DNA of 64,000 nucleotides from Gymnothorax reevesii (GCA_029721435.1 CM056582.1:36662611-36726610); one strand, 5' to 3'. Shown: positions 27,023 to 42,150, counted from the first letter of the stretch. The notes: generated from the letters alone by a model not told the origin. Numbers and translations: made by a program.

Positions 27023-30000
27023 TCAATATTCCACCACTATAGTGACAGAATGCATCTTCTTTGTTTGTTGATTTGAATATTCCAGCTCTATAGTGACAGA
27101 ATGCATCTTCTCTGTGTGTTGATTTGAATATTCTAGCACTCTAAAGACAGAATGCGTCTTCTCTGTGTGTTGATTTGAATATTCCGGCACTCTAGAGACA
27201 GAATGCGTCTTCTCTTTGTGTTGATTTGAATATTCCAGCCCTCTAGAGACAGAATGCATCTTCTCTGTGTGTTGATTTGAATATTCCAGCACTCTAGTGA
27301 CTGAATGCATCTTCTCTGTGTGTTGATTTGTATATTCCACCACTATAGAGACAGAATGCATCTTCTCTGTGTGTTGATTTGAATATTCCAGCACTCTAGT
27401 GACTGAATGCATCTTCTCTGTGTGTTGATTTGTATATTCCACCACTATAGAGACAGAATGCATCTTCCCTGTGTGTTGATTTCAATATTCCAGCACTAAA
27501 GGGACAGAAGGCATCTTCCATGTTTGTTGATTTGAAAATTCCAGCACTCTAGTGACGGGATGCATTTTCCCTGTGTGTTGATTTGAATATTCCAACACTC
27601 GAGTGACAGAATGCATCTTCCCTGTGTGTTGATTTGAATATTCCAGCACTTTTGTGACAGAATGCATCTTCTCTGCATGTTGATTCGAATATTCCAGCAC
27701 TCTAGTGAAAGAATGTATCTTCCCTGTGTGTTGATTTCAATATTCCATCACTATCGGGACAGAATGCATCTTCTTTATGTGTTGATTTGAATATTCCAGC
27801 TCTATAGTGACAGAATGCATCTTCTTTGTGTGTTGATTTGAATATTCCAAAGCCATAGAGACAGAATGTGTCTTCTCTGTGTGTTGATTCGAAAATTCCA
27901 GCACTCCAGTGACAGAATGCATCTTTTCTGTGTGTTGATTTGAATATTCCAGCACACTTGTGACAGAATGCATCTTCCCTGTGTGTTGATTTGAATATTC
28001 CAACATCGTAGAGACAGAGTGCATCTTCCCTGTGTGTTGACTCGAATATTACAGCACTGTAGTGACAGAATGCATCATCCCTGTGTGTTGATTTGAATAT
28101 TCCAACACTCTCGTGACAGAATGCATCTTCCCGGTGTGTTGATTTGAATATTCCAGCACTTTTGTGACAAGTTCATCTTCTCTGCATGTTGATTCGAATA
28201 TTCCAGCACTCTAGTGAAAGAATGTATCTTCCCTGTGTGTTGATTTCAATATTCCATCACTATCGGGACAGAATGCATCTTCTTTGTGTGTTGATTTGAA
28301 TATTCCAGCTCTATAGTGACAGAATGCATCTTCCATGTTTGTTGATTTGAATATTCCAGCACACTTGTGACAGAATGCATCTTCCCTGTGTGTTGATTTG
28401 AATATTTCAGCACTCCAGTGACAGAATGCATCTTCCCTGTGTGTTGATTTGAACATTCCGTCACTCTAGTGACAGAATGCATCTTCCATGTTTGTTGATT
28501 TGAATATTCCAGCACTCTAATGACAGAATACATCTTCCCTGTGTGTTGATTTGAATATTTCAGCACTCCAGTGACAGAATGCATCTTCCCTGTGTGTTGA
28601 TTTGAATATTCCAGCACTCTAGTGACAGAATGCATCTTCCCTGTGTGTTGATTTGAATATTCCTGCATCCTAGAGACAGAATGCATCTTCCATGTGTGTT
28701 AATTTGAATATTCCAGCACTCTAGTGACAGAATGCATCTTCCCTGTGTGTTGATTTGAATATTCCAGCACTCTTGTGACAGAATGCATTTTCCCTGTTTG
28801 TTGATTTGAATATTCCAGCACTCTAGTGACAGAATGCATCTTCCCTGTGTGTTGATTGGAATATGCCAGCACTCTAGAGACAGAATGCATCTTCCCTGTG
28901 TGTTGATCAAAATATTCCAGCACTCCAGTGACAGAATGTATCTGCCATGTTTTTTTATTTGAATATTCCAGCACTCTAGTGACAGAATGCATCTTCCTTG
29001 TGTGTTGATCAAAATATTCCAGCACTCCAGTGACAGAATGTATCTTCCATGTTTTTTGATTTGAATATTCCAGCACTCTAGTGACAGAATGCATCTTCCC
29101 TGTGTGTTGATTTAAATATTACAGCTCTCAAGTGACAGAATGCATCTTCCCTGTGTGTTGATTTGAATATTTCAGCACTCCAGTGACAGAATGCATCTTC
29201 CCTGTCTGTTGATTTGAATATTCCAGCACTCTAGTGACAGAATGCATCTTCCCTGTGTGTGGATTTGAATATTCTTGCATCCTAGAGACAGAATGCATTT
29301 TCCCTGTTTGTTGTTTTGAATATTCCAGCACTCTAGTATCAGAATGCATCTTCCCTGTGTGTTGATTTGAATATTCCAGCACTCTAGTGACAGAATGCAT
29401 CTTCTCTGTGTGTTGATTTGAATATTCCAGCACTCTAGAGACAGAATGTATCTTCCCTGTGTGTTGATTTGAATATTCCAGCACTCTAGTGACATAATGC
29501 ATTTTCCCTGTTTGTTGTTTTGAATATTCCAGCACTCAAGTGACAGAATGCATCTTCCCTGTGTGTTGATTTGAATATTCCTGCATCCTAGAGACAGAAT
29601 GCATCTTACCTGTGTGTTAATTTGAATATTCCAGCACTCTAGTGACAGAATGCATCTTCCCTGTGTGTTGATTTGAATATTCCAGCACTCTTGTGACAGA
29701 ATGCATCTTCCCTGTGTGTTGATTTGAATAATCCAGCACTCTAGTGACAGAATGCATCTTCCCTGTGTGTTGATTTGAATATTCCCGCACTTTAGTGACA
29801 GAATGCATCTTCCCCGTGTGTTAATTTGAATATTCCAGCACTCTAGTGACAGAATGCATCTTCTTTGTGTGTTGATTTGAATATTCCAGCACTCTAGTGA
29901 CAGAATGCATCTTCCCTGTGTGTTGATTTGAATATTCCCGCACTTTAGTGACAGAATGCATCTTCCCCGTGTGTTGATTTGAATATTCCAGCACTCTAGT
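27023..30000. repeat. Higher-order repeat pair, first copy (spacing about 7.34-7.40 kb)
   Basis: The variant order here recurs at about 34418-37260. Paired markers are 27023/34418 (7,395 bp), 27482/34826 (7,344 bp, exactly 144 monomers) and 29617/37013 (7,396 bp). The first copy also has a small 102-bp dimer duplication: the unit with CTGAATGCATC and TTGTATATTCC is present at about 27301 and again at about 27403. Confidence 0.8.
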
Positions 30001-33000
30001 GACAGAATACATCTTCACTGTGTGTTGATTTGAATATTCCAGCACTCTAGTGACAGAATGCATCTTCTCTGTGTGTTGATTTGAATATTCCAGCACTCTA
30101 GTGACAGAATGCATCTTCGCCGTGTGTTGATTTGAATATTCCAGCACTCTTGTAACAGAATACATCTTCCTTGTATGTTGATTTGAATATTCCAGCACTA
30201 TAGTGACAGAATGCATCTCCCCTGTGTGTTGATTTGAATATTCCTGCACTCCACTGACAGAATACATCTTCCCTGTGTGTTGATCTGAATATTCCAGCAC
30301 TCTAGTGACAGAATGCATCTTCGCCGTGTGTTGATTTGAATATTCCTGCACTCCACTGACAGAATACATCTTCCCTGTGTGTTGATCTGAATATTCCAGC
30401 ACTCTTGTAACAGAACACATCTTCCCTGTGTGTTGATTTGAATATTCCAGCACTCTAGTGACAGAATGCATCTTCTCTGTGTGTTGACTTGAATATTCCA
30501 GCACTCAAGTGACAGAATGCATCTCCCCTGTGTGTTGATTTGAATATTCCTGCACTCCACTTACAGAATACATCTTCCCTGTGTGTTGATCTGAATATTC
30601 CAGCACTAAAGTGACAGAATGCATCTTCTCTGTGTGTTGATTTGAATATTCCAGCACTCTAGTGACAGAATGCATCTTGCCTGTATGTTGATTTGAATAT
30701 TCCAGCACTCTAGTGACAGAATGCTTCTTCCCTGTGTGTTGATTTGAATATTCCAGCACTCTAGTGACAGAATGCATCTTCCCTGTGTATTGATTTGAAT
30801 ATTCCCGCACTTTAGTGACAGAATGCATCTTCCCTGTGTGTTGATTTGAATATTCCAGCACTCTAGTGACAGAATGCATCTTCCCTGTGTGTTGATTTGA
30901 ATGTTCCAGCACTCTAGTGACAGAATGCATCTTCCCTGTCTGTTGATTTGAATATTCCAGCACTCTAGTGACAGAATGCATCTTCCCTGTGTGTTGATTT
31001 GAATATTACAGCACTCTAGTGACAGAATGCATCTTCCCTGTGTGTTGATTTGAATATTACAGCACTCTTGTAACAGAATACATCTTCCCTGTGTGTTGAT
31101 TTGAATATTCCAGCACTCTAGTGACAGAATGCATCTTCCCCGTGTGTTGATTTGAATATTCAAGCACTCTTGCAACCGAATACATCTTCCTTGTGTGTTG
31201 ATTTGAATATTCCTGCACTCTACTGACAGAATACATCTTCCCTGTGTGTTGATCTGAATATTCCAGCACTAAAGTGACAGAATGCATCTTCTCTGTGTGT
31301 TTTTTTGAATATTCCCGCACTCTAGTGACAGAATGCATCTTCCCTGTGTGTTGATTTTAATATTCCAGCACTCTAGTGACAGAATCCATCTTCCCTGTGT
31401 GTTGATTGGAATATTCCAGCACTCTAGTGACAGAATGCATCTTCCCTGTGTGTTGATTTGAATATTCCAGAACTCTTGTGACAGAATGCATCTTCCCTGT
31501 GTGTTGATTCGAATATTCCAGCACTCTAGTGACAGAATGCATCTTCCCTGTTTGTTGATTTGAATATTCCAGCACTCTAGTGACAAAATGCATCTTCCCT
31601 GTGTGTTGATTTGATTATTACAGCAATCTAGTGACAGAATGCATCTTCCCTGTGTGTTGATTTGATTATTCCAGCACTCTAGTGACAGAATGCATCTTCC
31701 CTGTGTGTTGATTTAAATATTCCAGCACTGTAATTACATTATGCATCTTCTCTGTGTGTTGATTTGAATATTCCAGCACTCGAGTGACAGAATATATCTT
31801 CTCTGTGTGTTGATTTGAATATTCCAGCAGTCTAGTGACATTATACATCTTCCCTGTGTGTTGATTTGAATATTCCAGCACTCTAGTGACAGAATGTATC
31901 TTCTCGGTGTGTTGATTTGAATATTACAGCACTCTAGTGACAGAATGCATCTTCCCTGTGTCTTGATTTAAATATAACAGCACTCTAGTGAAAGAATGCA
32001 TCTCCCCTGTGTGTTTATTTGAATATTCCAGCATCCTTGAGACAGAATGCTTCTTCCCTGTGGGTTGATTTGAATATGCCAGCACACTAGTGAGTGAATG
32101 TATCTTCCATGTGTGTTGATTTGAATATTCCAGCACTCTAGTGACTGAATGCATCTTCGTTGTGTGTTGATTTGAATATTCTAGCACTCTAGTGAAAGAA
32201 TGCATCTTCCCTTGTGTGTTGATTTGAATATTCCAGCACTCTAGTGACAGAATGAATCTTCGTTGTGTGTTGATTTAAATATTATAGCACTCAAGTGACA
32301 GAATGCGTATTCCCTGTGTGTTGATTTGAATATTCTAGCACTCTAGTGACAGAATGCATCTTCCCTGTGTGTTGATTTAAGTATAACAGCACTCGAGTGA
32401 CAGACTGCATCTCCCCTGTGTGTTGATTTGAATATTCCAGCATCCTAGAGACAGAATGCAAATTCTCTGTGTGTTGTGTTGAATAATCCCGCACTTTAGT
32501 GACAGAATGCATCTTCTCCGTGTGTTGATTTGAAAATTCAAGCACTGGAGTAACAGAATGCATCTTCCCTGTGTGTTGATTTAAATATTACAGCACTCTA
32601 GTGAAAGAATGCATCTCCCCTGTGTGTTGATTTGAATATTCCAGCATCCTTGAGACAGTTTGCGTCTTCCCTGTGTGTTGATTTGAATATGCCAGCACAC
32701 TAGTGACAGAATGCATCTTCCATGTGTGTTGATTTGAATATTCCAGCACTCTAGTGACAGAATGCATCTTCCCTGTGTGTTGATTTAAATATTATAGCAC
32801 TATACTGACAGAATGCGTATTCCCTGTGTGTTGATTTGAATATTCCAGCACTCTAGTGACAGAATGCCTCTTCGTTGTGAGTTGATTTGAAAATTCCAGC
32901 ACTCTAGTGACAGAATGCATCTTCGTTGTGTGTTGATTTGAATATTCCGGCACTCTAGTGACAGAATGCATCTTCCCTTTGTGTTGATTTAAATATTACA

Positions 33001-33352
33001 GCACTCTAGTGACAGCATGCATCTCCCCTGTGTGTTGATTTGAATATTCCAGCATCCTAGAGACAGAATGCGTCTTCCTTGTGTGTTGATTTGAATATGC
33101 CAGCACTCTAGTGACAGAATGCATCTTCCCTGTGTGTTGATTTAAATATTACAGCACTCTAGTGACAGAATGCATCTCCCCTGTGTGTTGATTTGAATAT
33201 TCCAGCATCCTAGAGACAGAATGCGTCTTCCCTGTGTGTTGATTTGAATATGCCAGCACTCTAGTGACAGAATGCATCTTCCCTGTGTGTTGATTTAAAT
33301 ATTACAGCACTCTAGTGACAGAATGCATCTCCCCTGTTTGTTGATTTGAATA

Positions 33353-34144
33353 TTACAGCACTGTAATGACAGAATGCACCTTCCCTGTGTGTTGATTTGA
33401 ATATTCCAGCACTCTAGTGACAGAATGCATCTCCCCTGTGTGTTGATTTGAATATTCCCGCACTTTAGTGACAGAATGCATGTTCCCCATGTGTTGATTT
33501 GAATACTTTAGCACTCTTGTAACAGGATGCATCTTCCCTGTGTGTTGATTTGAATACTCCATCACTCTACTGACAGAAAACATCTTCCTTGTGTGTTGAT
33601 CTGAATATTCCAGCACTCAAGTGACAGAATGCATCTTCTCTGTGTGTTGTTTTGAATAATCCCGCACTTTAGTGACCGAATGCATCTTCTCCGTGTGTTG
33701 ATTTGAAAATTCAAGCACTGTAGTAACAGAATGCATCTTCCTTGTGTGTTGATTTGAATATTCCAGCACTCTAGTGACAGAATGCATCTTCTGTGTGTGT
33801 TGATTTGAATATTCCAGCACTCTAGTGACAGGATGCATCTTCTCTGTGTGTTGATTTGAATATTCCAGCACTCTTGTAACAGAATACATCTTCCCTGTGT
33901 GTTGATTTGAATATTCCAGCACTCTATTGACAGAATGCATCTTCTCTGTGTGTTGATTTGAATATTCCCGCACTTTAGTGACAGAATGCATCTTCCCTGT
34001 GTGTTGATTTGAATATTCCAGCACTCTAGTGACATTATACATCTTCCCTGTGTGTTGATTTGAATATTCCAGCACTCTAGTGACAGAATGTATCTTCTCT
34101 GTGTGTTGATGTGAATATAACAGCACTCTAGTGACAGAATGCAT
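33353..34144. repeat. Segment duplicated about 13.1 kb away, first copy
   Basis: Two adjacent runs (33353-33616 and 33617-34144) reappear at 46461-46724 and 46725-47252 with a constant shift of 13,108 bp. Shared marks include GACAGAAAACATC (near 33575 and 46683) and the CTTCTGTGTGTGTTG monomer (near 33787 and 46896). Confidence 0.8.
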
Positions 34145-34417
34145 CTTCCCTGTGTGTTGATTTAAATATTACAGCACTCTAGTGACAGAATGCACCGTCG
34201 TTGTGTGTTGATTTGAATATTCCAGCACTCTAGTGACAGAATGCATCTCCCCTGTGTGTTGATTTGAATATTCCAGCATCCTAGAGACAGAATGCGTCTT
34301 TCCTGTGTGTTGATTTGAATATTCCAGCACGTTCGTGACAGAGTGCATCTTCCCTGTGTGTTGATTTGAATATTCCAGCACTCAAGTGAAGGAATGTATC
34401 TTCCCTGTGTGTTGATT

Positions 34418-37260
34418 TCAATATTCCACCACTATAGTGACAGAATGCATCTTCTTTGTTTGTTGATTTGAATATTCCAACTCTATAGTGACAGAATGCA
34501 TCTTCTCTGTGTGTTGATTTGAATATTCTAGCACTCTAGAGACAGAATGCGTTTTCTCTGTGTGTTGATTTGAATATTCCGGCACTCTAGAGACAGAATG
34601 CGTCTTCTCTTTGTGTTGATTTGCATATTCCAGCCCTCTAGTGACAGAATGCATCTTCTCTGTGTGTTGATTTGAATATTCCAGCACTCTAGTGACATAA
34701 TGCATCTTCTCTGTGTGTTGATTTGAATATTCCACCACTATAGAGACAGAATGCATATTCCCTGTGTGTTGATTTGAATATTCCAGCACTCTAGTGACAG
34801 AAGGTATCTTCCCTGTGTGTTGATTTCAATATTCCAGCACTAAAGGGACAGAAGGCATCTTCCATGTTTGTTGATTTGAAAATTCCAGCACTCTCGTGAC
34901 GGAATGCATTTTCCCTGTGTGTTGATTTGAATATTCCAACACTCTAGTGACAGAATGTATCTTCCCTGTGTGTTGATTTGAATATTCCAGCACTTTTGTG
35001 ACAGAATGCATCTTCTCTGCATGTTGATTCGAATATTCCAGCACTCTAGTGAAAGAATGTATCTTCCCTGTGTGTTGATTTCAATATTCCATCACTATCG
35101 GGACAGAATGCATCTTCTTTGTGTGTTGATTTGAATATTCCAGCTCTAAAGTGACAGAATGCATCTTCTTTGTGTGTTGATTTGAATATTCCAAAGCACT
35201 AGAGACAGAATGTGTCTTCTCTGTGTGTTGATTCGAAAATTCCAGCACTCCAGTGACAGAATGCATCTTTTCTGTGTGTTGATTTGAATATTCCAGCACA
35301 CTTGTGACAGAATGCATCTTCCCTGTGTGATGATTCGAATATTTCAGCACTCCAGTGACAGAATGCATCTTCCCTGTGTGTTGATTTGAATATTCCAACA
35401 TCGTAGAGACAGAGTGCATCTTCCCTGTGTGTTGATTTGAATATTACAGCACTGTAGTGACAATATGCATCATCCCTGTGTGTTGATTTGAATATTCCAA
35501 CACTCTAGTGACAGAATGCATCTTCCCTGTGTGTTGATTTGAATATTCCAGCACTCTTGTGACAGAATGCATCTTTCCTGTGTGTTGATTCGAATATTCC
35601 AGCACTCTAGCGACAGAATGCATCTTCCCTGTGTGTTGATTTGATTATTACAGCAATCTAGTGACAGAATGCATCTTCTCTGTGTGTTGATTTGAATATT
35701 CCAGCACTCTTGTGAAAGAATGTATCTTCCCTGTGTGTTGATTTCAATATTCCATCACTATCGGGACAGAATGCATCTTCTTTGTGTGTTGATTTGAATA
35801 TTCCATCTCTATAGTGACAGAATGCATCTTCCATGTTTGTTGATTTGAATATTCCAGCACTCTAATGACAGAATACATCTTCCCTGTGTGTTGATTTGAA
35901 TATTTCAGCACTCCAGTGACAGAATGCATCTTCCCTGTGTGTTGATTTGAATATTCCAGCACTCTAGTGACAGAATGCATCTTCCCTGTGTGTTGATTTG
36001 AATATTCCTGCATCCTAGAGACAAAATTCATCTTCCCTGTGTGTTAATTTGAATATTCCAGCACTCTAGTGACAGAATGCATCTTCCCTCTGTGTTGATT
36101 TGAATATTCCAGCACTCTTGTGACAGAATGCATTTTCCCGGTTTGTTGATTTGAATATTCCAGCACTCTAGTGACAGAATGTATCTTCCCTGTGTGATGA
36201 CTGGAATATGCCAGCACTCTAGAGACAGAATGCATCTTCCCTGTGTGTTGATCAAAATATTCCAGCACTCCGGTGACAGAATGTATCTTCCATGTTTTTT
36301 TATTTGAATATTCCAGCACTCTAGTGACAGAATGCATCTTCCTTGTGTGTTGATCAAAATATTCCAGCACTCTAGTGACAGAATGTATCTTCCATGTTTT
36401 TTGATTTGAATATTCCAGCACTCTAGTGACAGAATGCATCTTCCCTGTGTGTTGATTTAAATATTACAGCTCTCAAGTGACAGAATGCATCTTCCCTGTG
36501 TGTTGATTTGAATATTTCAGCACTCCAGTGACAGAATGCATCTTCGCTGTCTGTTGATTTGAATATTCCAGCACTCTAGTGACAGAATGCATCTTCCCTG
36601 TGTGTTGATTTAAATATTACAGCTCTCTAGTGACAGAATGCATCTTCCCTGTGTGTGGATTTGAATATTCTTGCATCCTAGAGACAGAATGCATTTTCCC
36701 TGCTTGTTGTTTTGAATATTCTAGCACTCTAGTATCAGAATGCATCTTCCCTGTGTGTTGATTTGAATATTCCAGCACTATAGTGACAGAATGCATTTTC
36801 CCTGTTTGTTGTTTTGAATATTCCAGCACTCTAGTGTCAGAATGCGTTTTCCCTGTGTGTTGATTTGAATATTTCAGCGCTCCAGTGACTGAATGCATCT
36901 TCCCTGTGTGTTGATTTGAAAATTCCAGCACTCTAGTGACAGAATGCATCTTCCCTGTGTGTTGATTTGAATATTCCTGCATCCTCGAGACAGAATGCAT
37001 CTTCCCTGTGTGTTAATTTGAATATTCCAGCACTCTAGTGACAGAATGCATCTTCCCTGTGTGTTGATTTGAATATTCCAGCACTCTTGTGACAGAATGC
37101 ATCTTCCCTGTGTGTTGATTTGAATAATCCAGCACTCTAGTGACAGAATGCATCTTCCCTGTGTGTTGATTTGAATATTCCCGCACTTTAGTGACAGAAT
37201 GCATCTTCCCCGTGTGTTAATTTGAATATTCCAGCACTCTAGTGACAGAATGCATCTTCC
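34418..37260. repeat. Higher-order repeat pair, second copy
   Basis: This is the second copy of the 27.0-30.0 kb block, with the same order of variants including the CATGTTTTTTTATTTG monomers (near 28950 and 36290). Between the copies, 30.0-34.4 kb is ordinary satellite with its own variant mix, including the ATTATACATC and ATTATGCATC monomers near 31738-31850. Confidence 0.8.
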
Positions 37261-40200
37261 CTGTGTGTTGATTTGAATATTCCAGCACTCTAGTGACAGA
37301 ATGCATCTTCCCTGTGTGTTGATTTTAATATTCCCGCACTTTAGTGACAGAATGCATCTTCCCCGTGTGTTGATTTGAATATTCCAGCACTCTAGTGACA
37401 GAATGCATCTTCTCTGTGTGTTGATTTGAATATTCCAGCACTCTAGTGACAGAATGCATCTTCGCCGTGTGTTGATTTGAATATTCCAGCACTCTAGTGA
37501 CAAAATGCATCTCCCCTGTGTGTTGATTTGAATATTCCTGCACTCCACTGACAGAATACATCTTCCCTGTGTGTTGATCTGAATATTCCAGCACTCTAGT
37601 GACAGAATGCATCTTCGCCGTGTGTTGATTTGAATATTCCTGCACTCCACTGACAGAATACATCTTCCCTGTGTGTTGATCTGAATATTCCAGCACTCTT
37701 GTAACAGAATACATCTTCCCTGTGTGTTAATTTGAATATTCCAGCACTCTAGTGACAGAATGCATCTTCTCTGTGTGTTGATTTGAATATTCCAGCACTC
37801 TAGTGACAGAATGCATCTCCCCTGTGTGTTGATTTGAATATTCCTGCACTCCACTGACAGAATACATCTTCCCTGTGTGTTGATCTGAATATTCCAGCAC
37901 TAAAGTGACAGAATGCCTCTTCTCTGTGTGTTGATTTGAATATTCCCGCACTTTAGTGACAGAATGCATCTTCCCTGTGTGTTGATTTGAATATTCCAGC
38001 ACTCTAGTGACAGAATGCATCTTCCCTGTGTGTTGATTTGAATGTTCCAGCACTCTAGTGACAGAATGCATCTTCCCTGTCTGTTGATTTGAATATTCCA
38101 ACATCCTTGAGACAGTTTGTGTCTTCCCTGTGTGTTGATTTGAATATGCCAGCACACTAGTGACAGAATGCATCTTCCATGTGTGTTGATTTGAATATTC
38201 CAGCACTCTAGTGACAGAATGCATCTTCCCTGTGTGTTGATTTAAATATTATAGCACTCTAGTGACAGAATGCATCTCCCCTGTGTGTTGATTTGAATAT
38301 TCCTGCACTCCACTGACAGAATACATCTTCCCTGTGTGTTGATCTGAATATTCCAGCACTAAAGTGACAGAATGCATCGTCTCTGTGTGTTGATTTGAAT
38401 ATTCCAGCACTCTAGTGACAGAATGCATCTTGCCTGTATGTTGATTTGAATATTCCAGCACTCTAGTGACAGAATGCTTCTTCCCTGTGTGTTGATTTGA
38501 ATATTCCAGCACTCTAGTGACAGAATGCATCTTCCCTGTGTGTTGATTTGAATATTCCCGCACTTAAGTGACAGAATGCATCTTCCCTGTGTGTTGATTT
38601 GAATATTCCAGCACTCTAGTGACAGAATGCATCTTCCCTGTGTGTTGATTTGAATGTTCCAGCACTCTAGTGACAGAATGCATCTTCCCTGTCTGTTGAT
38701 TTGAATATTCCAGCACTCTAGTGACAGAATGCATCTTCCCTGTGTGTTGATTTAAATATTACAGCACTCTAGTGACAGAATGCATCTTCCCTGTGTGTTG
38801 ATTTGAATATTACAGCACTCTAGTGACAGAATGCATCTTCCCCGTGTGTTGATTTGAATATTTCAGCACTCTAGTGACAGAATGCATCTTCTCTGTGTGT
38901 TGATTTGAATATTCCAGCACTCTTGTAACAGAATACATCTTCCCTGTGTGTTGATTTGAATATTCCAGCACTCTAGTGACAGAATGCATCTTCCCTGTAT
39001 GTTGATTTGAATATTCCAGCACTCTAGTGACAGAATGCTTCCTCCCTGTGTGTTGATTTGAATATTCCAGCACTCTAGTGACAGAATGCATCTTCCCTGT
39101 GTGTTGATTTGAATATACCCGCACTTTAGTGACAGAATGCATCTTCCCCGTGTGTTGATTTGAATATTCAAGCACTCTTGTAACCGAATACATCTTCCTT
39201 GTGTGTTGATTTGAATATTCCTGCACTCTACTGACAGAATAGATCTTCCCTGTGTATTGATCTGAATATTCCCGCACTCTAGTGACAGAATGCATCTTCC
39301 CTGTGTGTTTATTTTAATATTCCAGCACTCTAGTGACAGAATCCATCTTCCCTGTGTGTTGATTGGAATATTCCAGCACTCTAGTGACAGAATGCATCTT
39401 CCCTGTGTGTTGATTTGAATATTCCAGCACTCTTGTGACAGAATGCATCTTCCCTGTGTGTTGATTCGAATATTCCAGCACTCTAGCGACAGAATGCATC
39501 TTCCCTGTGTGTTGATTTGATTATTACAGCAATCTAGTGACAGAATGCATCTTCTCTGTGTGTTGATTTGAATATTCCAGCTCTTTCGTGACAGAATGCA
39601 TCTTCCATGTATGTTGATTTGAATATTCCAGCGCTCCAGTGACTGAATGCATCTTCCCTGTGTGTTGATTTGAAAATTCCAGCACTCTAGTGACAGAATG
39701 CATCTTCCCTGTGTGTTGATTTGAATATTCCTGCATCCTCGAGACAGAATGCATCTTCCCTGTGTGTTAATTTGAATATTCCAGCACTCTAGTGACAGAA
39801 TGCATCTTCCCTGTGTGTTGATTTGAATATTCCAGCACTCTTGTGACAGAATGCATCTTCCCTGTGTGTTGATTTGAATAATCCAGCACTCTAGTGACAG
39901 AATGCATCTTCCCTGCGTGTTGATTTGAATATTCCCGCACTTTAGTGACAGAATGCATCTTCCCCGTGTGTTAATTTGAATATTCCAGCACTCTAGTGAC
40001 AGAATGCATCTTCCCTGTGTGTTGATTTGAATATTCCAGCACTCTAGTGACAGAATGCATCTTCCCTGTGTGTTGATTTGAATATTCCCGCACTTTAGTG
40101 ACAGAATGCATCTTCCCCGTGTGTTGATTTGAATATTCCAGCACTCTAGTGACAGAATGCATCTTCTCTGTGTGTTGATTTGAATATTCCAGCACTCTAG

Positions 40201-42150
40201 TGACAGAATGCATCTTCCCTGTGTGTTGATCTGAATATTCCAGCACTCTAGTGACAGAATGCATCTTCGCCGTGTGTTGATTTGAATATTCCTGCACTCC
40301 ACTGACAGAATACATCTTCCCTGTGTGTTGATCTGAATATTCCAGCACTCTTGTAACAGAATACATCTTCCCTGTGTGTTGATTTGAATATTCCAGCACT
40401 CTAGTGACAGAATGCATCTTCTCTGTGTGTTGATTTGAATATTCCAGCACTCTAGTGACAGAATGCATCTCCCCTGTGTGTTGATTTGAATATTCCTGCA
40501 CTCCACTGACAGAATACATCTTCCCTGTGTGTTGATCTGAATATTCCAGCACTAAAGTGACAGAATGCATCTTCTCTGTGTGTTGATTTGAATATTCCCG
40601 CACTTTAGTGACAGAATGCATCTTCCCTGTGTGTTGATTTGAATATTCCAGCACTCTAGTGACAGAATGCATCTTCTCTGTGTGTTGATTTGAATGTTCC
40701 AGCACTCTAGTGACAGAATGCATCTTCCCTGTCTGTTGATTTGAATATTCCAGCATCCTTGAGACAGTTTGCGTCTTCCCTGTGTGTTGATTTGAATATG
40801 CCAGCACACTAGTGACAGAATGCATCTTCCATGTGTGTTGATTTGAATATTCCAGCACTCTAGTGACAGAATGCATCTTCCCTGTGTGTTGATTTAAATA
40901 TTATAGCACTCTAGTGACAGAATGCATCTCCCCTGTGTGTTGATTTGAATATTCCTGCACTCCACTGACAGAATACATCTTCCCTGTGTGTTGATCTGAA
41001 TATTCCAGCACTAAAGTGACAGAATGCATCTTCTCTGTGTGTTGATTTGAATATTCCAGCACTCTAGTGACAGAATGCATCTTGCCTGTATGTTGATTTG
41101 AATATTCCAGCACTCTCGTGACAGAATGCTTCTTCCCTGTGTGTTGATTTGAATATTCCAGCACTCTAGTGACAGAATGCATCTTCCCTGTGTGTTGATT
41201 TGAATATTCCCGCACTTAAGTGACAGAATGCATCTTCCCTGTGTGTTGATTTGAATATTCCAGCACTCTAGTGACAGAATGCATCTTCCCTGTGTGTTGA
41301 TTTGAATGTTCCAGCACTCTAGTGACAGAATGCATCTTCCCTGTCTGTTGATTTGAATATTCCAGCACTCTAGTGACAGAATGCATCTTCCCTGTGTGTT
41401 GATTTAAATATTACAGCACTCTAGTGACAGAATGCATCTTCCCTGTGTGTTGATTTGAATATTACAGCACTCTAGTGACAGAATGCATCTTCCCTGTGTG
41501 TTGATTTGAATATTCCAGCACTCTAGTGACAGAATGCATCTTCTCTGTGTGTTGATTTGAATATTCCAGCACTCTTGTAACAGAATACATCTTCCCTGTG
41601 TGTTGATTTGAATATTCCAGCACTCTAGTGACAGAATGCATCTTCCCTGTATGTTGATTTGAATATTCCAGCACTCTAGTGACAGAATGCTTCTTCCCTG
41701 TGTGTTGATTTGAATATTCCAGCACTCTAGTGACAGAATGCATCTTCCCTGTGTGTTGATTTGAATATTCCCGCACTTTAGTGACAGAATGCATCTTCCC
41801 CGTGTGTTGATTTGAATATTCAAGCACTCTTGCAACCGAATACATCTTCCTTGTGTGTTGATTTGAATATTCCTGCACTCTACTGACAGAATACATCTTC
41901 CCTGTGTGTTGATCTGAATATTCCAGCATAAAGTGACAGAATGCATCTTCCCTGTTTGTTGATTTGCATATTCCAGCACTCTAGTGACAGAATACATCTT
42001 CCCTGTGTGTTGATTTGAATATTCCAGCACTCTAGTGACAGAATGCATCTCCCCTGTGTGTTGATTTGAATATTCCTGCACTCTAGTGACAGAATCCATC
42101 TTCCCTGTGTGTTGATTGGAATATTCCAGCACTCTAGTGACAAAATGCAT
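36874..42150. repeat. Higher-order repeat pair spaced about 2.65-2.75 kb
   Basis: Runs at 37013 and 39767 are spaced 2,754 bp (exactly 54 monomers). Runs at 38249 and 40901 are spaced 2,652 bp (52 monomers). Indels between the copies are whole monomers, as expected for unequal exchange in register. The minus-strand frame stays open for 1,644 bp across 38863-40506. Confidence 0.75.

Noticed and set aside
39998..40048. Hammerhead ribozyme in the satellite monomer
   Set aside because: No CUGANGA core paired with a GAAA segment and flanking stems was found on either strand of the consensus.
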